Assembly (NCBI GenBank): GCA_025350885.1
Contig: JANXXA010000581.1
Coordinates: 1 to 7,561 of the forward strand
DNA: 7,561 bases
Reading direction: 5' to 3'
DNA from: Phenylobacterium sp.
GTDB taxonomy: Bacteria > Pseudomonadota > Alphaproteobacteria > Caulobacterales > Caulobacteraceae
The notes under the pieces are model-generated. The model saw nothing but the letters and a program-made list of their open reading frames with translations. It was not told where the DNA came from and searched no databases. A program made the position numbers and the translations under genes. The first letter of the stretch is position 1; each line of letters starts with the position of its first letter. Shown here piece after piece: positions 1 to 6,542 of the stretch.

Positions 1-580
1 CCTCCAGCTCCTCGGTGATCCTGGGACCGACGGGTTTGCGGTTGTGGTAGTGGATCTGCAGGCCGAAGGCCCGCGCGCGCCGGGCCACCGCCTGGCCGAT
101 CCGGCCCATGCCGATGATCCCCAGTCGCTTGCCGGTGATCCGCCGGCCCATCATCCAGGTCGGCGTCCAGCCGGTGTAGCCGCCCGCCTGCGTAACGTTG
201 GCGCCCTCCACGATCCGCCGGGCGACCGCCATGATCAGGGCCATGGTCAGGTCGGCGGTGTCCTCGGTCAGCACGCCGGGGGTGTTGGTCACGGTGATCC
301 CGCGCGCATTGGCGGCGGCCACATCGATGTGGTCGATGCCGGCTCCGAAGTTGGCGATCAGCTTCAGCCTGTCTCCGGCCTTGGCCAACAGGGCGGCGTC
401 GATCCTGTCGGTGATGGTCGGCGCCAGCACATCGGCGCGGCCCACGGAAACCTCAAGCTCGGCGCGGCTCAGCGGCGCGTCCGTGAGGTTGAGTTCGGTG
501 TCGAACAGCTCACGCATGCGCGTCTCCACCGGATCGGGGAGTTTGCGGGTGACGATGACTTTCGGCTTGCGGGCTGGCAT
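1..580 (-). CDS. D-2-hydroxyacid dehydrogenase (glyoxylate reductase-like), partial
   Basis: Reading the minus strand from the ATG at 580-578 gives 193 residues before the left edge cuts the gene; relatives have about 320-330, so about 40% is missing. Visible are the N-terminal substrate-domain segment NFGAGIDHID (residues 77-86), the TEDTADLTMALI helix (105-116), and the nucleotide-binding loop GMGRIG (157-162), a classic GxGxxG of the Rossmann fold. These identify the NAD(P)H-dependent D-isomer-specific 2-hydroxyacid dehydrogenases, soluble enzymes that reduce 2-oxoacids such as glyoxylate or hydroxypyruvate. The catalytic Arg, Glu and His lie in the missing part, so the exact substrate cannot be judged. 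No Shine-Dalgarno sequence precedes the ATG, and a promoter-like pair sits so close that the mRNA may be leaderless. It is divergent from the SH3 protein gene. The family call is firm; glyoxylate specificity is inferred. Confidence 0.93.
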   Translation of the reverse strand, partial: MPARKPKVIVTRKLPDPVETRMRELFDTELNLTDAPLSRAELEVSVGRADVLAPTITDRIDAALLAKAGDRLKLIANFGAGIDHIDVAAANARGITVTNTPGVLTEDTADLTMALIMAVARRIVEGANVTQAGGYTGWTPTWMMGRRITGKRLGIIGMGRIGQAVARRARAFGLQIHYHNRKPVGPRITEELE

Positions 581-588
581 TTGTGCTT

Positions 589-614
589 GAGAGTAGCGGA
601 ACCTGAAGTGGCAA
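589..614 (-). promoter_or_regulatory. Candidate promoter for the 2-hydroxyacid dehydrogenase gene
   Basis: On the minus strand TTGCCAC (614-608) is followed after 10 bases by GCTACTCTC (597-589). This partly matches the Caulobacter housekeeping pattern TTGaCgS-N10-14-GCTANAWC: the -35 part is good, and the -10 part matches only in GCTA. Transcription would begin within a few bases of the ATG at 580, giving a leaderless or nearly leaderless message, which fits the absence of a ribosome binding site there. The match is by eye only. Confidence 0.3.
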
Positions 615-683
615 CGTGGTTTTACGCCGGTCCGTCGGCGCGCCGTATTGTCAGAACCTCTAGCAAAGGCGCCGTGGGCGGCC

Positions 684-692
684 AAGGTGAGG
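684..692 (+). promoter_or_regulatory. Ribosome binding site fixing the start of the SH3 protein
   Basis: AAGGTGAGG lies 8 bases before the ATG at 701. The reading frame stays open far upstream, back to position 44, but that upstream part is antisense to the dehydrogenase. This strong site, followed at once by a signal peptide, identifies 701 as the true start. Confidence 0.7.
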
Positions 693-700
693 CGCTTCGA

Positions 701-1258
701 ATGTGCATTGTGGCCCGGCCGACGGTGAAAAGCACGGCGCTTGGTCTGCTGATCCTGGCTTGCCTGGGGTCGGGCCTGGTTACGGCGCCGGCGCGCGCTG
801 GCGATTGCCGGGTGGAGCGGCAGACCCCGTCCGGCATGCCGGTGCCGCGCTACGTCTCGCTGAAGTTCGACAAGGTCAACGCCCGCGCCGGACCCGGCGA
901 CGACCACAAGCTGCTGTTCGTCTACCGGGCGCGCGGCCTGCCGTTGCAGGTCATCGCCGAGACCAATGAGTGGCGCCGCGTGCGCGATCCGGAAGGCGCG
1001 CTGGCCTGGGTCCACAAACGGGTTACCGACGGCCGGCGCATGGCGCTGAACACCCAGACCCACCCCGTCCCGCTGCTGCGAAAGCCCCGGGCCGACGCCA
1101 GAACGAACGCCTATCTGAACCCTCGCGCGCTCGCCGTTCTGGATCGCTGCGACCAGGGCTGGTGCCGGGTGCGCGCTGATCATGCGTCCGGCTGGGTCCG
1201 CGAAGGCGTACTCTGGGGGGCGACCGAGACCGCGCAATGCGCGCAAGGCGGCCACTGA
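701..1258 (+). CDS. Exported SH3-like domain protein (DUF1058/SH3_4 type)
   Basis: The product has 185 residues. It opens with a signal peptide: positive residues R6 and K10, a hydrophobic core at about 12-27 (TALGLLILACLGSGLV), and a signal peptidase I-like ARA site ending at residue 33. The mature part carries two SH3-like modules, about 49-110 and 118-172. Diagnostic pieces are NARAGPG (60-66), EWRRVRDPEG (90-99), AWVHKR (102-107) in the first, and GWCRVRADHASGWV (153-166) in the second. The set is typical of the DUF1058 proteins common in alphaproteobacteria, thought to be periplasmic and possibly to bind cell wall or proteins; no enzymatic role is known. Four cysteines in the mature part (36, 150, 155, 180) could form disulfides. 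C21 gives a weak lipobox (ILAC), but the hydrophobic run continues past it, so lipidation is less likely. Its link to fabA downstream appears to be position only. Confidence 0.88.
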   Translation: MCIVARPTVKSTALGLLILACLGSGLVTAPARAGDCRVERQTPSGMPVPRYVSLKFDKVNARAGPGDDHKLLFVYRARGLPLQVIAETNEWRRVRDPEGALAWVHKRVTDGRRMALNTQTHPVPLLRKPRADARTNAYLNPRALAVLDRCDQGWCRVRADHASGWVREGVLWGATETAQCAQGGH

Positions 1259-1276
1259 ACCGCGCTTGAGCCCCCA

Positions 1277-1305
1277 TTGAGCCGCGGCGACGGCTCTGCT
1301 ACGGC
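1277..1305 (+). promoter_or_regulatory. Candidate fabAB promoter with an internal inverted repeat
   Basis: TTGAGCC (1277-1283) and GCTACGGC (1298-1305) are separated by 14 bases. They resemble the Caulobacter housekeeping promoter TTGaCgS-N10-14-GCTANAWC, with mismatches in the second half of each box. The predicted start near 1311 would leave a leader of about 22 bases before the fabA ATG at 1333. The inverted repeat GAGCCG/CGGCTC (1279-1284 and 1291-1296, 6-base loop) overlaps the -35 box and the spacer. It could be an operator, or part of a weak terminator for the upstream SH3 gene, although no T-run follows it. Confidence 0.35.
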
Positions 1306-1332
1306 CAGACCCCTTACGGAATCGGAACTCAG

Positions 1333-1848
1333 ATGACGGACTCCAAGGCCCAGGACAGCTACAGTTTCGACGAGCTCATGACCTGCGCGCGCGGCGAGAT
1401 GTATGGACCCGGAAACGCCCAGTTGCCGGCCCCGCCGATGCTGCTGTTCAACCGCATCACCAAGATCAACGATAACGGCGGCGCGCACGGCAAGGGCTAT
1501 ATCGAGGCGGAGTTCGACATTGACCCGAGCCTCTGGTTCTTCGACTGCCACTTCATCAGCGACCCGGTGATGCCGGGCAGCCTGGGCCTGGACGCGCTGT
1601 GGCAATTGGTGGGCTTCTACCTCGGCTGGATCGGCGGCAAGGGCAGCGGCCGTGCGCTCGGCTGCGGCGAAGTCCGGTTCGGCGGCGAGGTCACGCCCGC
1701 CATCAAGAAAGTGACCTACAAGGTCGATATGAAGCGTGTCATCAATCGCCGGCTGGTCATGGGCGTCGGCGATGGGGTTTTGGAAGCCGATGGGAACGCC
1801 ATCTATACCGCAGCCGACTTAAGGGTCGGTCTGTCCCAGAGGTCGTAA
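1333..1848 (+). CDS. fabA: 3-hydroxydecanoyl-ACP dehydratase/isomerase FabA
   Basis: FabA dehydrates 3-hydroxydecanoyl-ACP and isomerises trans-2- to cis-3-decenoyl-ACP, the branch point of anaerobic unsaturated fatty acid synthesis; it acts in the cytosol as a hotdog-fold dimer. The product has 171 residues, the normal FabA length. The hallmark stretch [14 protein letters not shown] (69-82) carries the catalytic His73, and Asp87 in LGLDALWQL (84-92) is the second catalytic residue, matching His70 and Asp84 of E. coli. [13 protein letters not shown] (110-122) and [10 protein letters not shown] (158-167) are also typical. The usual Cys of PGCLGLDA is Ser83 here, which is not a catalytic position. 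The ATG at 1333 lacks a strong Shine-Dalgarno sequence (only GGAA-like bases). fabB follows after 10 bases, so the two are surely co-transcribed. The FabB partner supports FabA over the non-isomerising FabZ. Confidence 0.97.
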   Translation: MTDSKAQDSYSFDELMTCARGEMYGPGNAQLPAPPMLLFNRITKINDNGGAHGKGYIEAEFDIDPSLWFFDCHFISDPVMPGSLGLDALWQLVGFYLGWIGGKGSGRALGCGEVRFGGEVTPAIKKVTYKVDMKRVINRRLVMGVGDGVLEADGNAIYTAADLRVGLSQRS

Positions 1849-1858
1849 GGGGCCCGAC

Positions 1859-3070
1859 ATGCGCCGCGTCGTCGTCACCGGAATGGGCATCGTCTCGTCC
1901 ATCGGCAATAACACGGATGAGGTCTTGGCCTCTCTGCGCGAGGCCAGATCGGGGATCGTCGCCGCCCCGGAGTATGCCGAACTGGGCTTCCGCAGCCAGG
2001 TTCATGCGCCGCCCCGGATCGACTGGGAATCGATGATCGACCGCCGGGCCGCACGGTTCCTGGCCCAGGGTACGGCCTTCGGGCACATCGCCATGGAACA
2101 GGCGATCGCCGACTCCGGCCTGGAGGAAGCCGACGTCTCCAACGCGCGGACGGGTCTGATCGTCGGGTCCGGCGGCGCCTCGACCCGCGCCATCGTCGAG
2201 GCCGCGGAGATCACCCGCACCAAGGGTCCCAAGCGGGTCGGCCCGTTCGCCGTGCCCAAGGCGATGAGTTCCGGCCCGTCGGCGACGCTCGCCACCTGGT
2301 TCAAGATCAAGGGCCTGAACTTCTCGATCTCGTCGGCCTGCGCCACCTCCACCCACTGCATCGGCGTCGGCTATGAGCAGATCGCCATGGGCAAGCAGGA
2401 CGTGGTCTTCGCCGGCGGCGTCGAGGAGCTGGACTGGACCTTGAGTGTCCTGTTCGACGCCATGGGCGCCATGAGCTCGAACTTCAACGCGACGCCTGCC
2501 GTGGCCAGCCGCGCCTACGACAAGGACCGCGACGGCTTCGTGATCGCCGGCGGCGGTGCCATCCTGGTGCTGGAAGAGTACGAGCACGCCAAGGCGCGCG
2601 GCGCGAAGATCTACGCTGAGATCATCGGCTACGGCGCCAACTCCGACGGCTTCGATATGGTGGCCCCGTCGGGCGAGGGCGCGGCGCGATGCATGACGCT
2701 GGCCATGTCGACGATCGGCGGCCGCACCGTCGACTATCTGAACCCGCACGGCACCTCGACCCCGGTGGGCGACATCAAAGAGATGGAAGCGGTCCGCGCG
2801 GTGTTTGGAGACAAGGCCCCGCTGATCTCGTCGACCAAGTCGCTGACCGGCCACAGCCTGGGCGCGGCCGGCGCTCAGGAGGCGATCTACAGCCTCTTGA
2901 TGCTAAACAACGGTTTTGCCGCCAAGAGCGCCCATATCGACACCCTGGACCCCGCCTTCGCCGACCTGCCGATCCTGCTGGAACGCTCCGACAAGCCGCT
3001 CGAGACGGTGATGTCCAACAGCTTCGGGTTCGGCGGGACCAACGGCTGCCTGGTGATGGCCAGGGTCTGA
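1859..3070 (+). CDS. fabB: 3-oxoacyl-ACP synthase I FabB
   Basis: FabB condenses malonyl-ACP with acyl-ACP and elongates the cis-3-decenoyl-ACP made by FabA, so the pair is required for unsaturated fatty acids. The product has 403 residues, full length for the KAS I/II family. The Cys-His-His triad is intact: Cys161 in SSACATS (158-164), His297 in [11 protein letters not shown] (295-305), and His332 in [14 protein letters not shown] (326-339), with Lys327 in the same motif. The C-terminal [10 protein letters not shown] (386-395) is also present. The start ATG has a clear ribosome site, AAGGGG (1847-1852), which overlaps the fabA stop codon; this suggests translational coupling. The adjacent fabA and the KAS I-like sequence favour FabB over FabF. 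Many alphaproteobacteria have fabI next, but here the convergent hemC follows. Confidence 0.96.
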   Translation: MRRVVVTGMGIVSSIGNNTDEVLASLREARSGIVAAPEYAELGFRSQVHAPPRIDWESMIDRRAARFLAQGTAFGHIAMEQAIADSGLEEADVSNARTGLIVGSGGASTRAIVEAAEITRTKGPKRVGPFAVPKAMSSGPSATLATWFKIKGLNFSISSACATSTHCIGVGYEQIAMGKQDVVFAGGVEELDWTLSVLFDAMGAMSSNFNATPAVASRAYDKDRDGFVIAGGGAILVLEEYEHAKARGAKIYAEIIGYGANSDGFDMVAPSGEGAARCMTLAMSTIGGRTVDYLNPHGTSTPVGDIKEMEAVRAVFGDKAPLISSTKSLTGHSLGAAGAQEAIYSLLMLNNGFAAKSAHIDTLDPAFADLPILLERSDKPLETVMSNSFGFGGTNGCLVMARV

Positions 3071-3079
3071 TACCAGCCG

Positions 3080-3099
3080 GCCAGAGATCAGGCTCTGGC
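3080..3099. terminator. Hairpin between convergent fabB and hemC, possible bidirectional terminator
   Basis: GCCAGAG (3080-3086) and CTCTGGC (3093-3099) form a perfect 7-bp stem around a 6-base loop. It fits within the 34 bases between the fabB stop (3068-3070) and the hemC stop (3105-3107). No T-run follows on either strand, so it is not a textbook intrinsic terminator. Its position between converging genes makes a termination or mRNA 3'-end role plausible. Confidence 0.45.
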
Positions 3100-3104
3100 A
3101 GGCG

Positions 3105-4094
3105 TCAGAGGTCGATCGCGTCACCGGCTTCGGCCTTGACCGCCAGGCCCAGCGAGAGGCCCAGCGCCCTGGCCGAGGCCTCCGGGTCGGCGAGTTCGGT
3201 CATGTCCGCTTCGCCGGCGTGGCGGAAGCGCCTCTGGCCATCGGTGGAAAGCGCTTCGACGATCAGCTTCAGGTGCGCGCCCTCGAACCGGGCGTAGGCC
3301 CCGATGGCGGTCTTGCAGGAGCCCTCCAGCGCCATCAGCGCCCCACGCTCCGCGGCTACGGCGACAGCCGTCGGGCCGTGCCGGATCGCCTGCACCCAGG
3401 CCGCGTCGCAATCCCCCGTGCGGGTCTCGATAGCCAGAGCCCCCTGCCCCGGGGCCGGAGGACATTCCACCGGATCGATCAGGCTCTTGGGCAGATGATC
3501 CAGACCCAGACGCTTCAGGCCGGCGAAGGCCAGCAGGATGGCGTCGGCGACCCCGGCCTCAAGCCTGGCCAGGCGCGTATCGACATTGCCGCGCAGCATC
3601 TGGACGTCGAGATCGGGGCGGCGGTGCAGGGCCTGGGCCTGGCGTCGCAGGCTGGCGGTACCCAGCACCGCGCGCCGCGGCAGGTCCTCCAGTCGATCGG
3701 CCTTCAGGCTCAGAAAGGCGTCACGGGGGTCTTCGCGCTCAGGGACCGCTGCGATGCACAGGCCGTCGGGCAGCAGCGCCGGCATGTCCTTCAGCGAGTG
3801 GACGGCGCAGTCGATGCGACCCGCCAGCAGAGCCTCCTCGATCTCCTTGGTGAACATCCCCTTGCCGCCGATCTCCAGCAGGCGGCGATCCTGCACCCGG
3901 TCGCCAGTGGTGGTGATGACGATCAGCGGGGCGACCGCCTCGACCTGGGCTGGGTCCTCCGGGTCGGCGCCCAGCGCCGCGGCGATGCGGCGCTGCATCT
4001 GGCCGGCCTGGGCGAGCGACAGCTTTGACCCGCGCGCGCCGATCCGCACCTGCGCCCAGGACCCTGGCGCTCTGAGGGACGGTTGCGTGGTCAC
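3105..4094 (-). CDS. hemC: Hydroxymethylbilane synthase (porphobilinogen deaminase) HemC
   Basis: HemC joins four porphobilinogen molecules into hydroxymethylbilane, the linear precursor of haem and other tetrapyrroles, in the cytosol. From the GTG at 4094-4092 the product has 329 residues, slightly above the usual 300-320. Motifs in order: [13 protein letters not shown] (17-29); HSLKDMP (99-105) with the catalytic Asp103; [10 protein letters not shown] (145-154), the substrate-binding arginines; LRGNVDTRL (167-175); [10 protein letters not shown] (214-223); and [13 protein letters not shown] (256-268), where Cys260 carries the dipyrromethane cofactor. The family core begins at RIGARG, so the first 15 or so residues are not conserved. 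A second GTG at 4049-4047 would start directly at the core (314 residues). Ribosome-site evidence is weak for both; GAGG lies 13 bases before the first. No hemD follows: the gene ends facing fabB. It is divergent from tsaD across a very short gap. Confidence 0.96.
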   Translation of the reverse strand: MTTQPSLRAPGSWAQVRIGARGSKLSLAQAGQMQRRIAAALGADPEDPAQVEAVAPLIVITTTGDRVQDRRLLEIGGKGMFTKEIEEALLAGRIDCAVHSLKDMPALLPDGLCIAAVPEREDPRDAFLSLKADRLEDLPRRAVLGTASLRRQAQALHRRPDLDVQMLRGNVDTRLARLEAGVADAILLAFAGLKRLGLDHLPKSLIDPVECPPAPGQGALAIETRTGDCDAAWVQAIRHGPTAVAVAAERGALMALEGSCKTAIGAYARFEGAHLKLIVEALSTDGQRRFRHAGEADMTELADPEASARALGLSLGLAVKAEAGDAIDL

Positions 4095-4116
4095 GGGCGG
4101 CGGTCTACCTCGGAGC

Positions 4117-4120
4117 GGAG
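4117..4120 (+). promoter_or_regulatory. Ribosome binding site supporting the upstream tsaD start
   Basis: GGAG at 4117-4120, part of the direct repeat CGGAGCGGAG (4111-4120), lies 5 bases before the ATG at 4126. The later in-frame ATGs at 4165 and 4180 have no comparable site. This is the main sequence argument for the upstream start, although family alignment points to the later one. Confidence 0.5.
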
Positions 4121-4125
4121 CTAAG

Positions 4126-5271
4126 ATGCGGCTGCTACAGGAGCCGCCGCCCCCCGGCAACCGGATGACCCTGCCCGCAATGACGACCCCCCACGTGGTC
4201 CTCGGTCTGGAAACCAGCTGCGACGAGACCGCCGCCGCCGTCGTGCGCCGGGGGCCGGACGGCGCGGTGGAGGTGCTGTCCTCGGTGATCGCCAGCCAGA
4301 TCGCGGCGCATGCCCCGTTCGGCGGGGTGGTGCCGGAGATCGCGGCGCGGGCGCATGTGGAGAGCATCGACGTCATTGCCGCCGAGGCGATGCGCGAGGC
4401 GGGGCTGGGATTTGACCAGCTGACCGGGGTCGCCGCCACCGCCGGTCCGGGACTGGTCGGCGGCGTGATGGTCGGGCTGTCGTTCGGCAAGGCCATCGCG
4501 CTGGCCCGGGGGTTGCCGCTGGTGGCCGTCAACCACCTGGAGGGTCACGCGGTTTCCGCCCGGCTGGCGGGGGAGGTCGCCTATCCCTTCCTGCTGTTGC
4601 TGGTCTCCGGCGGGCATTGCCAGCTACTGGCGGTCGAGGGCGTCGGCGCCTGCCGCCGGCTGGGCTCCACCCTCGACGACGCCGCCGGTGAGGCTTTCGA
4701 CAAGATCGCCAAGACGCTCGGCCTGCCTTATCCCGGCGGTCCGGCGCTTGAGGCGCTGGCGGAAGGGGGCGACGCAACCCGGTTTCAGCTGCCCAGGATG
4801 CTGCTGGGCCGCAAGGACTGCGACTTCTCCTTCTCCGGCCTGAAGACCGCCGCCGCGCGGCTGGCCGAGACGCTCTCGACCGAGGCCGAGCGCCGCGACC
4901 TCGCGGCCGCCGTACAGACCGCCATCGCCACCCAGCTGGCCGAGCGCAGCGACCGCGCCATGATCGCCTATGCCGCGCAGCACTTGGGCCTGGGCCTGCG
5001 TTTCGTGGTGGCCGGCGGCGTGGCCGCGAACCGCGCGGTCCGGGCTACCCTGCAGGCGACCGCGCGGGCGCGAGGGTTCAGCTTCACCGCGCCGCCGCTG
5101 GCCTATTGCACCGATAACGCCGCAATGATCGCCTTGGCCGGAGCCGAACGACTGGCGCTGGGGATGTTCGATCCGCTCGATGCACCCGCAAGGCCCCGCT
5201 GGCCGTTAGATGCCGCGGCGGCCGACGCCAACCCGATCCATGTTCCTGGCCGCAAGGGTGCGAAAGCATGA
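4126..5271 (+). CDS. tsaD: tRNA t6A threonylcarbamoyltransferase subunit TsaD
   Basis: TsaD (Gcp/Kae1/YgjD) works with TsaB and TsaE to transfer the threonylcarbamoyl group from TsaC-made threonylcarbamoyl-AMP to A37 of ANN-decoding tRNAs. From the ATG at 4126 the product has 381 residues. Motifs: [15 protein letters not shown] (26-40), [12 protein letters not shown] (66-77), NHLEGH (136-141) with metal ligands His137 and His141, SGGHCQL (161-167), [18 protein letters not shown] (188-205), FSFSGLKTA (234-242), [10 protein letters not shown] (297-306), and CTDNAAMIA (328-336) with ligand Asp330. All are intact. Relatives usually begin only 4-8 residues before LGLETSCDE, so the proline-rich first 18 residues may not be translated. 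ATG 4180 would give 363 residues, closer to the family, but only 4126 has a good ribosome site. The stop overlaps the gpsA start by 4 bases (ATGA), showing a coupled operon. Confidence 0.96.
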   Translation: MRLLQEPPPPGNRMTLPAMTTPHVVLGLETSCDETAAAVVRRGPDGAVEVLSSVIASQIAAHAPFGGVVPEIAARAHVESIDVIAAEAMREAGLGFDQLTGVAATAGPGLVGGVMVGLSFGKAIALARGLPLVAVNHLEGHAVSARLAGEVAYPFLLLLVSGGHCQLLAVEGVGACRRLGSTLDDAAGEAFDKIAKTLGLPYPGGPALEALAEGGDATRFQLPRMLLGRKDCDFSFSGLKTAAARLAETLSTEAERRDLAAAVQTAIATQLAERSDRAMIAYAAQHLGLGLRFVVAGGVAANRAVRATLQATARARGFSFTAPPLAYCTDNAAMIALAGAERLALGMFDPLDAPARPRWPLDAAAADANPIHVPGRKGAKA

Positions 5272-6254
5272 TCAAAGCCGGGGTCATCGGCGGCGGCGCC
5301 TGGGGCACGGCGCTGGCCCAGGTCTGCGCGACAGCCGGTCTGGAGACCACGCTCTGGGCGCGCGAGGACGAGGTGGTGGCCAGCGTCAACGCGGGCCATG
5401 AGAACGCCAGCTTTTTGCCCGGCGTGACACTGGACGCCGGCATCCGCGCCACCGGCGACCTGGCCGACCTGGCGGACAGCGACTTCGTCCTGGCCGTCGC
5501 GCCGGCGCAGCATCTGCGCGCCACCCTCGCCGCCTTCGCGCCCCACGTCCGCGCCGGCCTGCGGATCGCGCTTTGCTCAAAGGGCGTCGAGCAGGGCACG
5601 CTGAAGCTGATGACCCAGGTGCTGGCCGAGACCCTGCCGCAGGCCCAGCCCGCCGTATTGTCCGGGCCAAGTTTCGCCGGCGAGGTGGCGCGCGGCCTGC
5701 CGACCGCCGTCACCCTTGCCTGTCCCGATCCGGGCTGCGCCGAACAGCTGGCCGAATGGATCGCGACGCCGACATTCCGACCCTATTTCGCCACCGACAT
5801 GATCGGCGCCGAGGCCGGCGGGGCGGTCAAGAACGTGCTGGCCATCGCCTGCGGCATCGTCGAGGGGCGGGGTCTCGGCCGCAGCGCCCACGCCGCCCTG
5901 ATCACCCGGGGTTTTTCGGAATTGACCCGGCTGGCCGTGGCGCTGGGCGGCGAGGCCGCGACCGTGGCTGGGCTCTGTGGGCTCGGCGACCTGGTGCTGA
6001 CCTGTTCCAGCCCGCAATCACGCAACATGAGCGTCGGCCTGGCCCTGGGCGGCGGCCAGACCCTGGAGCAGGCCTTGGCCGGAAAGCTCTCGGTGGCCGA
6101 GGGCGTGGCCTCCGCGCCCGCCGTGCGCCAACTTGCCCGCGAACTTGGCGTTGACGCGCCGATCTGCGAAGCCACCGCAGCCATCCTGGCCGGAGAGGTC
6201 GATGTCGACACCGCCATCCGCGGCCTGCTCTCCCGACCGCTGCGCGAGGAATAG
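5268..6254 (+). CDS. gpsA: NAD(P)H-dependent glycerol-3-phosphate dehydrogenase GpsA
   Basis: GpsA reduces dihydroxyacetone phosphate to sn-glycerol-3-phosphate, the backbone for phospholipid synthesis, in the cytosol. The product has 328 residues, typical for the family. The N-terminal Rossmann loop is [10 protein letters not shown] (8-17). Further landmarks are CSKGVE (103-108), [17 protein letters not shown] (131-147), [13 protein letters not shown] (184-196) with the conserved Lys188, RGFSEL (214-219), and [16 protein letters not shown] (238-253). All expected blocks are present and in order. The ATG overlaps the tsaD stop as ATGA, and AAGGG (5254-5258) lies 9 bases upstream, inside tsaD. 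The YciI-like gene follows 3 bases after the stop. The tsaD-gpsA-YciI order is, to my knowledge, common in alphaproteobacteria. Product and start are both secure. Confidence 0.97.
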   Translation: MIKAGVIGGGAWGTALAQVCATAGLETTLWAREDEVVASVNAGHENASFLPGVTLDAGIRATGDLADLADSDFVLAVAPAQHLRATLAAFAPHVRAGLRIALCSKGVEQGTLKLMTQVLAETLPQAQPAVLSGPSFAGEVARGLPTAVTLACPDPGCAEQLAEWIATPTFRPYFATDMIGAEAGGAVKNVLAIACGIVEGRGLGRSAHAALITRGFSELTRLAVALGGEAATVAGLCGLGDLVLTCSSPQSRNMSVGLALGGGQTLEQALAGKLSVAEGVASAPAVRQLARELGVDAPICEATAAILAGEVDVDTAIRGLLSRPLREE

Positions 6255-6257
6255 CCG

Positions 6258-6542
6258 ATGCCGCTGTTTGTTCTGACCTGCCTCGACAAGCCGGACTCCC
6301 TGGACCTTCGGATGGCGACCCGCCAAGCCCACCTGGCCTGGGTCGGGGGGCGGATCGACGAGCTGAAGCTTGGCGGGCCATTCCTCGACGCGGCGGGCGA
6401 CATGGCCGGCTCGCTGATCATCCTCGATGCCCCGGATCTGGCGGCCGCCCAGGCGTTCAGCGCGGAGGACCCCTACACCCGGGCGGGGCTCTGGGCGCGG
6501 GTGGATATCCGAGCCTTCCGCGCGACCCTTGGCCAGCTCTAG
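6258..6542 (+). CDS. YciI-like protein
   Basis: This is a 94-residue protein of the YciI family (ferredoxin-like alpha/beta fold, usually a dimer). Visible family features are the opening strand MPLFVLTCLDKP (1-12), the helix with His25 in TRQAHLAWV (21-29), the GGPFLD turn (39-44), GSLIILDAPD (51-60), and DPYTRAGLW (71-79). The conserved His and a nearby Asp are thought to form an active-site dyad, but the biological reaction of most members is unknown, so no substrate is proposed. Length is normal. GAGGA (6246-6250) lies 7 bases before the ATG and overlaps the end of gpsA. Its 3' end overlaps the Rieske gene by 14 bases if that gene starts at the TTG at 6529. It is clearly part of the tsaD-gpsA operon. 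Confidence 0.9.
   Translation: MPLFVLTCLDKPDSLDLRMATRQAHLAWVGGRIDELKLGGPFLDAAGDMAGSLIILDAPDLAAAQAFSAEDPYTRAGLWARVDIRAFRATLGQL

Noticed and set aside
44..700. Open plus-strand frame joined upstream to the SH3 protein, giving a 404-residue product
   Set aside because: The region 44-580 is antisense to the clearly homologous dehydrogenase. The upstream part is His/Gly/Asp-rich shadow sequence, and a ribosome site plus signal peptide mark the true start at 701.
718..765. Lipoprotein signal peptide in the SH3 protein (ILAC at C21)
   Set aside because: The lipobox fits poorly (Leu at -2), and hydrophobic sequence continues beyond the Cys to an ARA signal peptidase I site.
1757..2854. Minus-strand open frame of 365 codons opposite fabB
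   Set aside because: Its sequence is Arg/Gly/His-rich with no recognisable domain, and it mirrors a well-conserved fabB. Long antisense frames of this kind are expected in GC-rich codon-biased genes.
3219..4028. Plus-strand open frame of 269 codons opposite hemC
   Set aside because: It is Gln/Arg/Gly-rich without domains and fully antisense to hemC, so a composition artefact.
3538..4125. Upstream extension of the tsaD frame (would give 577 residues)
   Set aside because: This part lies antisense to hemC and has Ser/Arg-rich shadow composition. TsaD homology begins only near 4190.
4095..4532. Upstream extension of the hemC frame to 4532
   Set aside because: It is antisense to tsaD and Thr/Ser/Pro-rich; HemC homology starts at about 4046.
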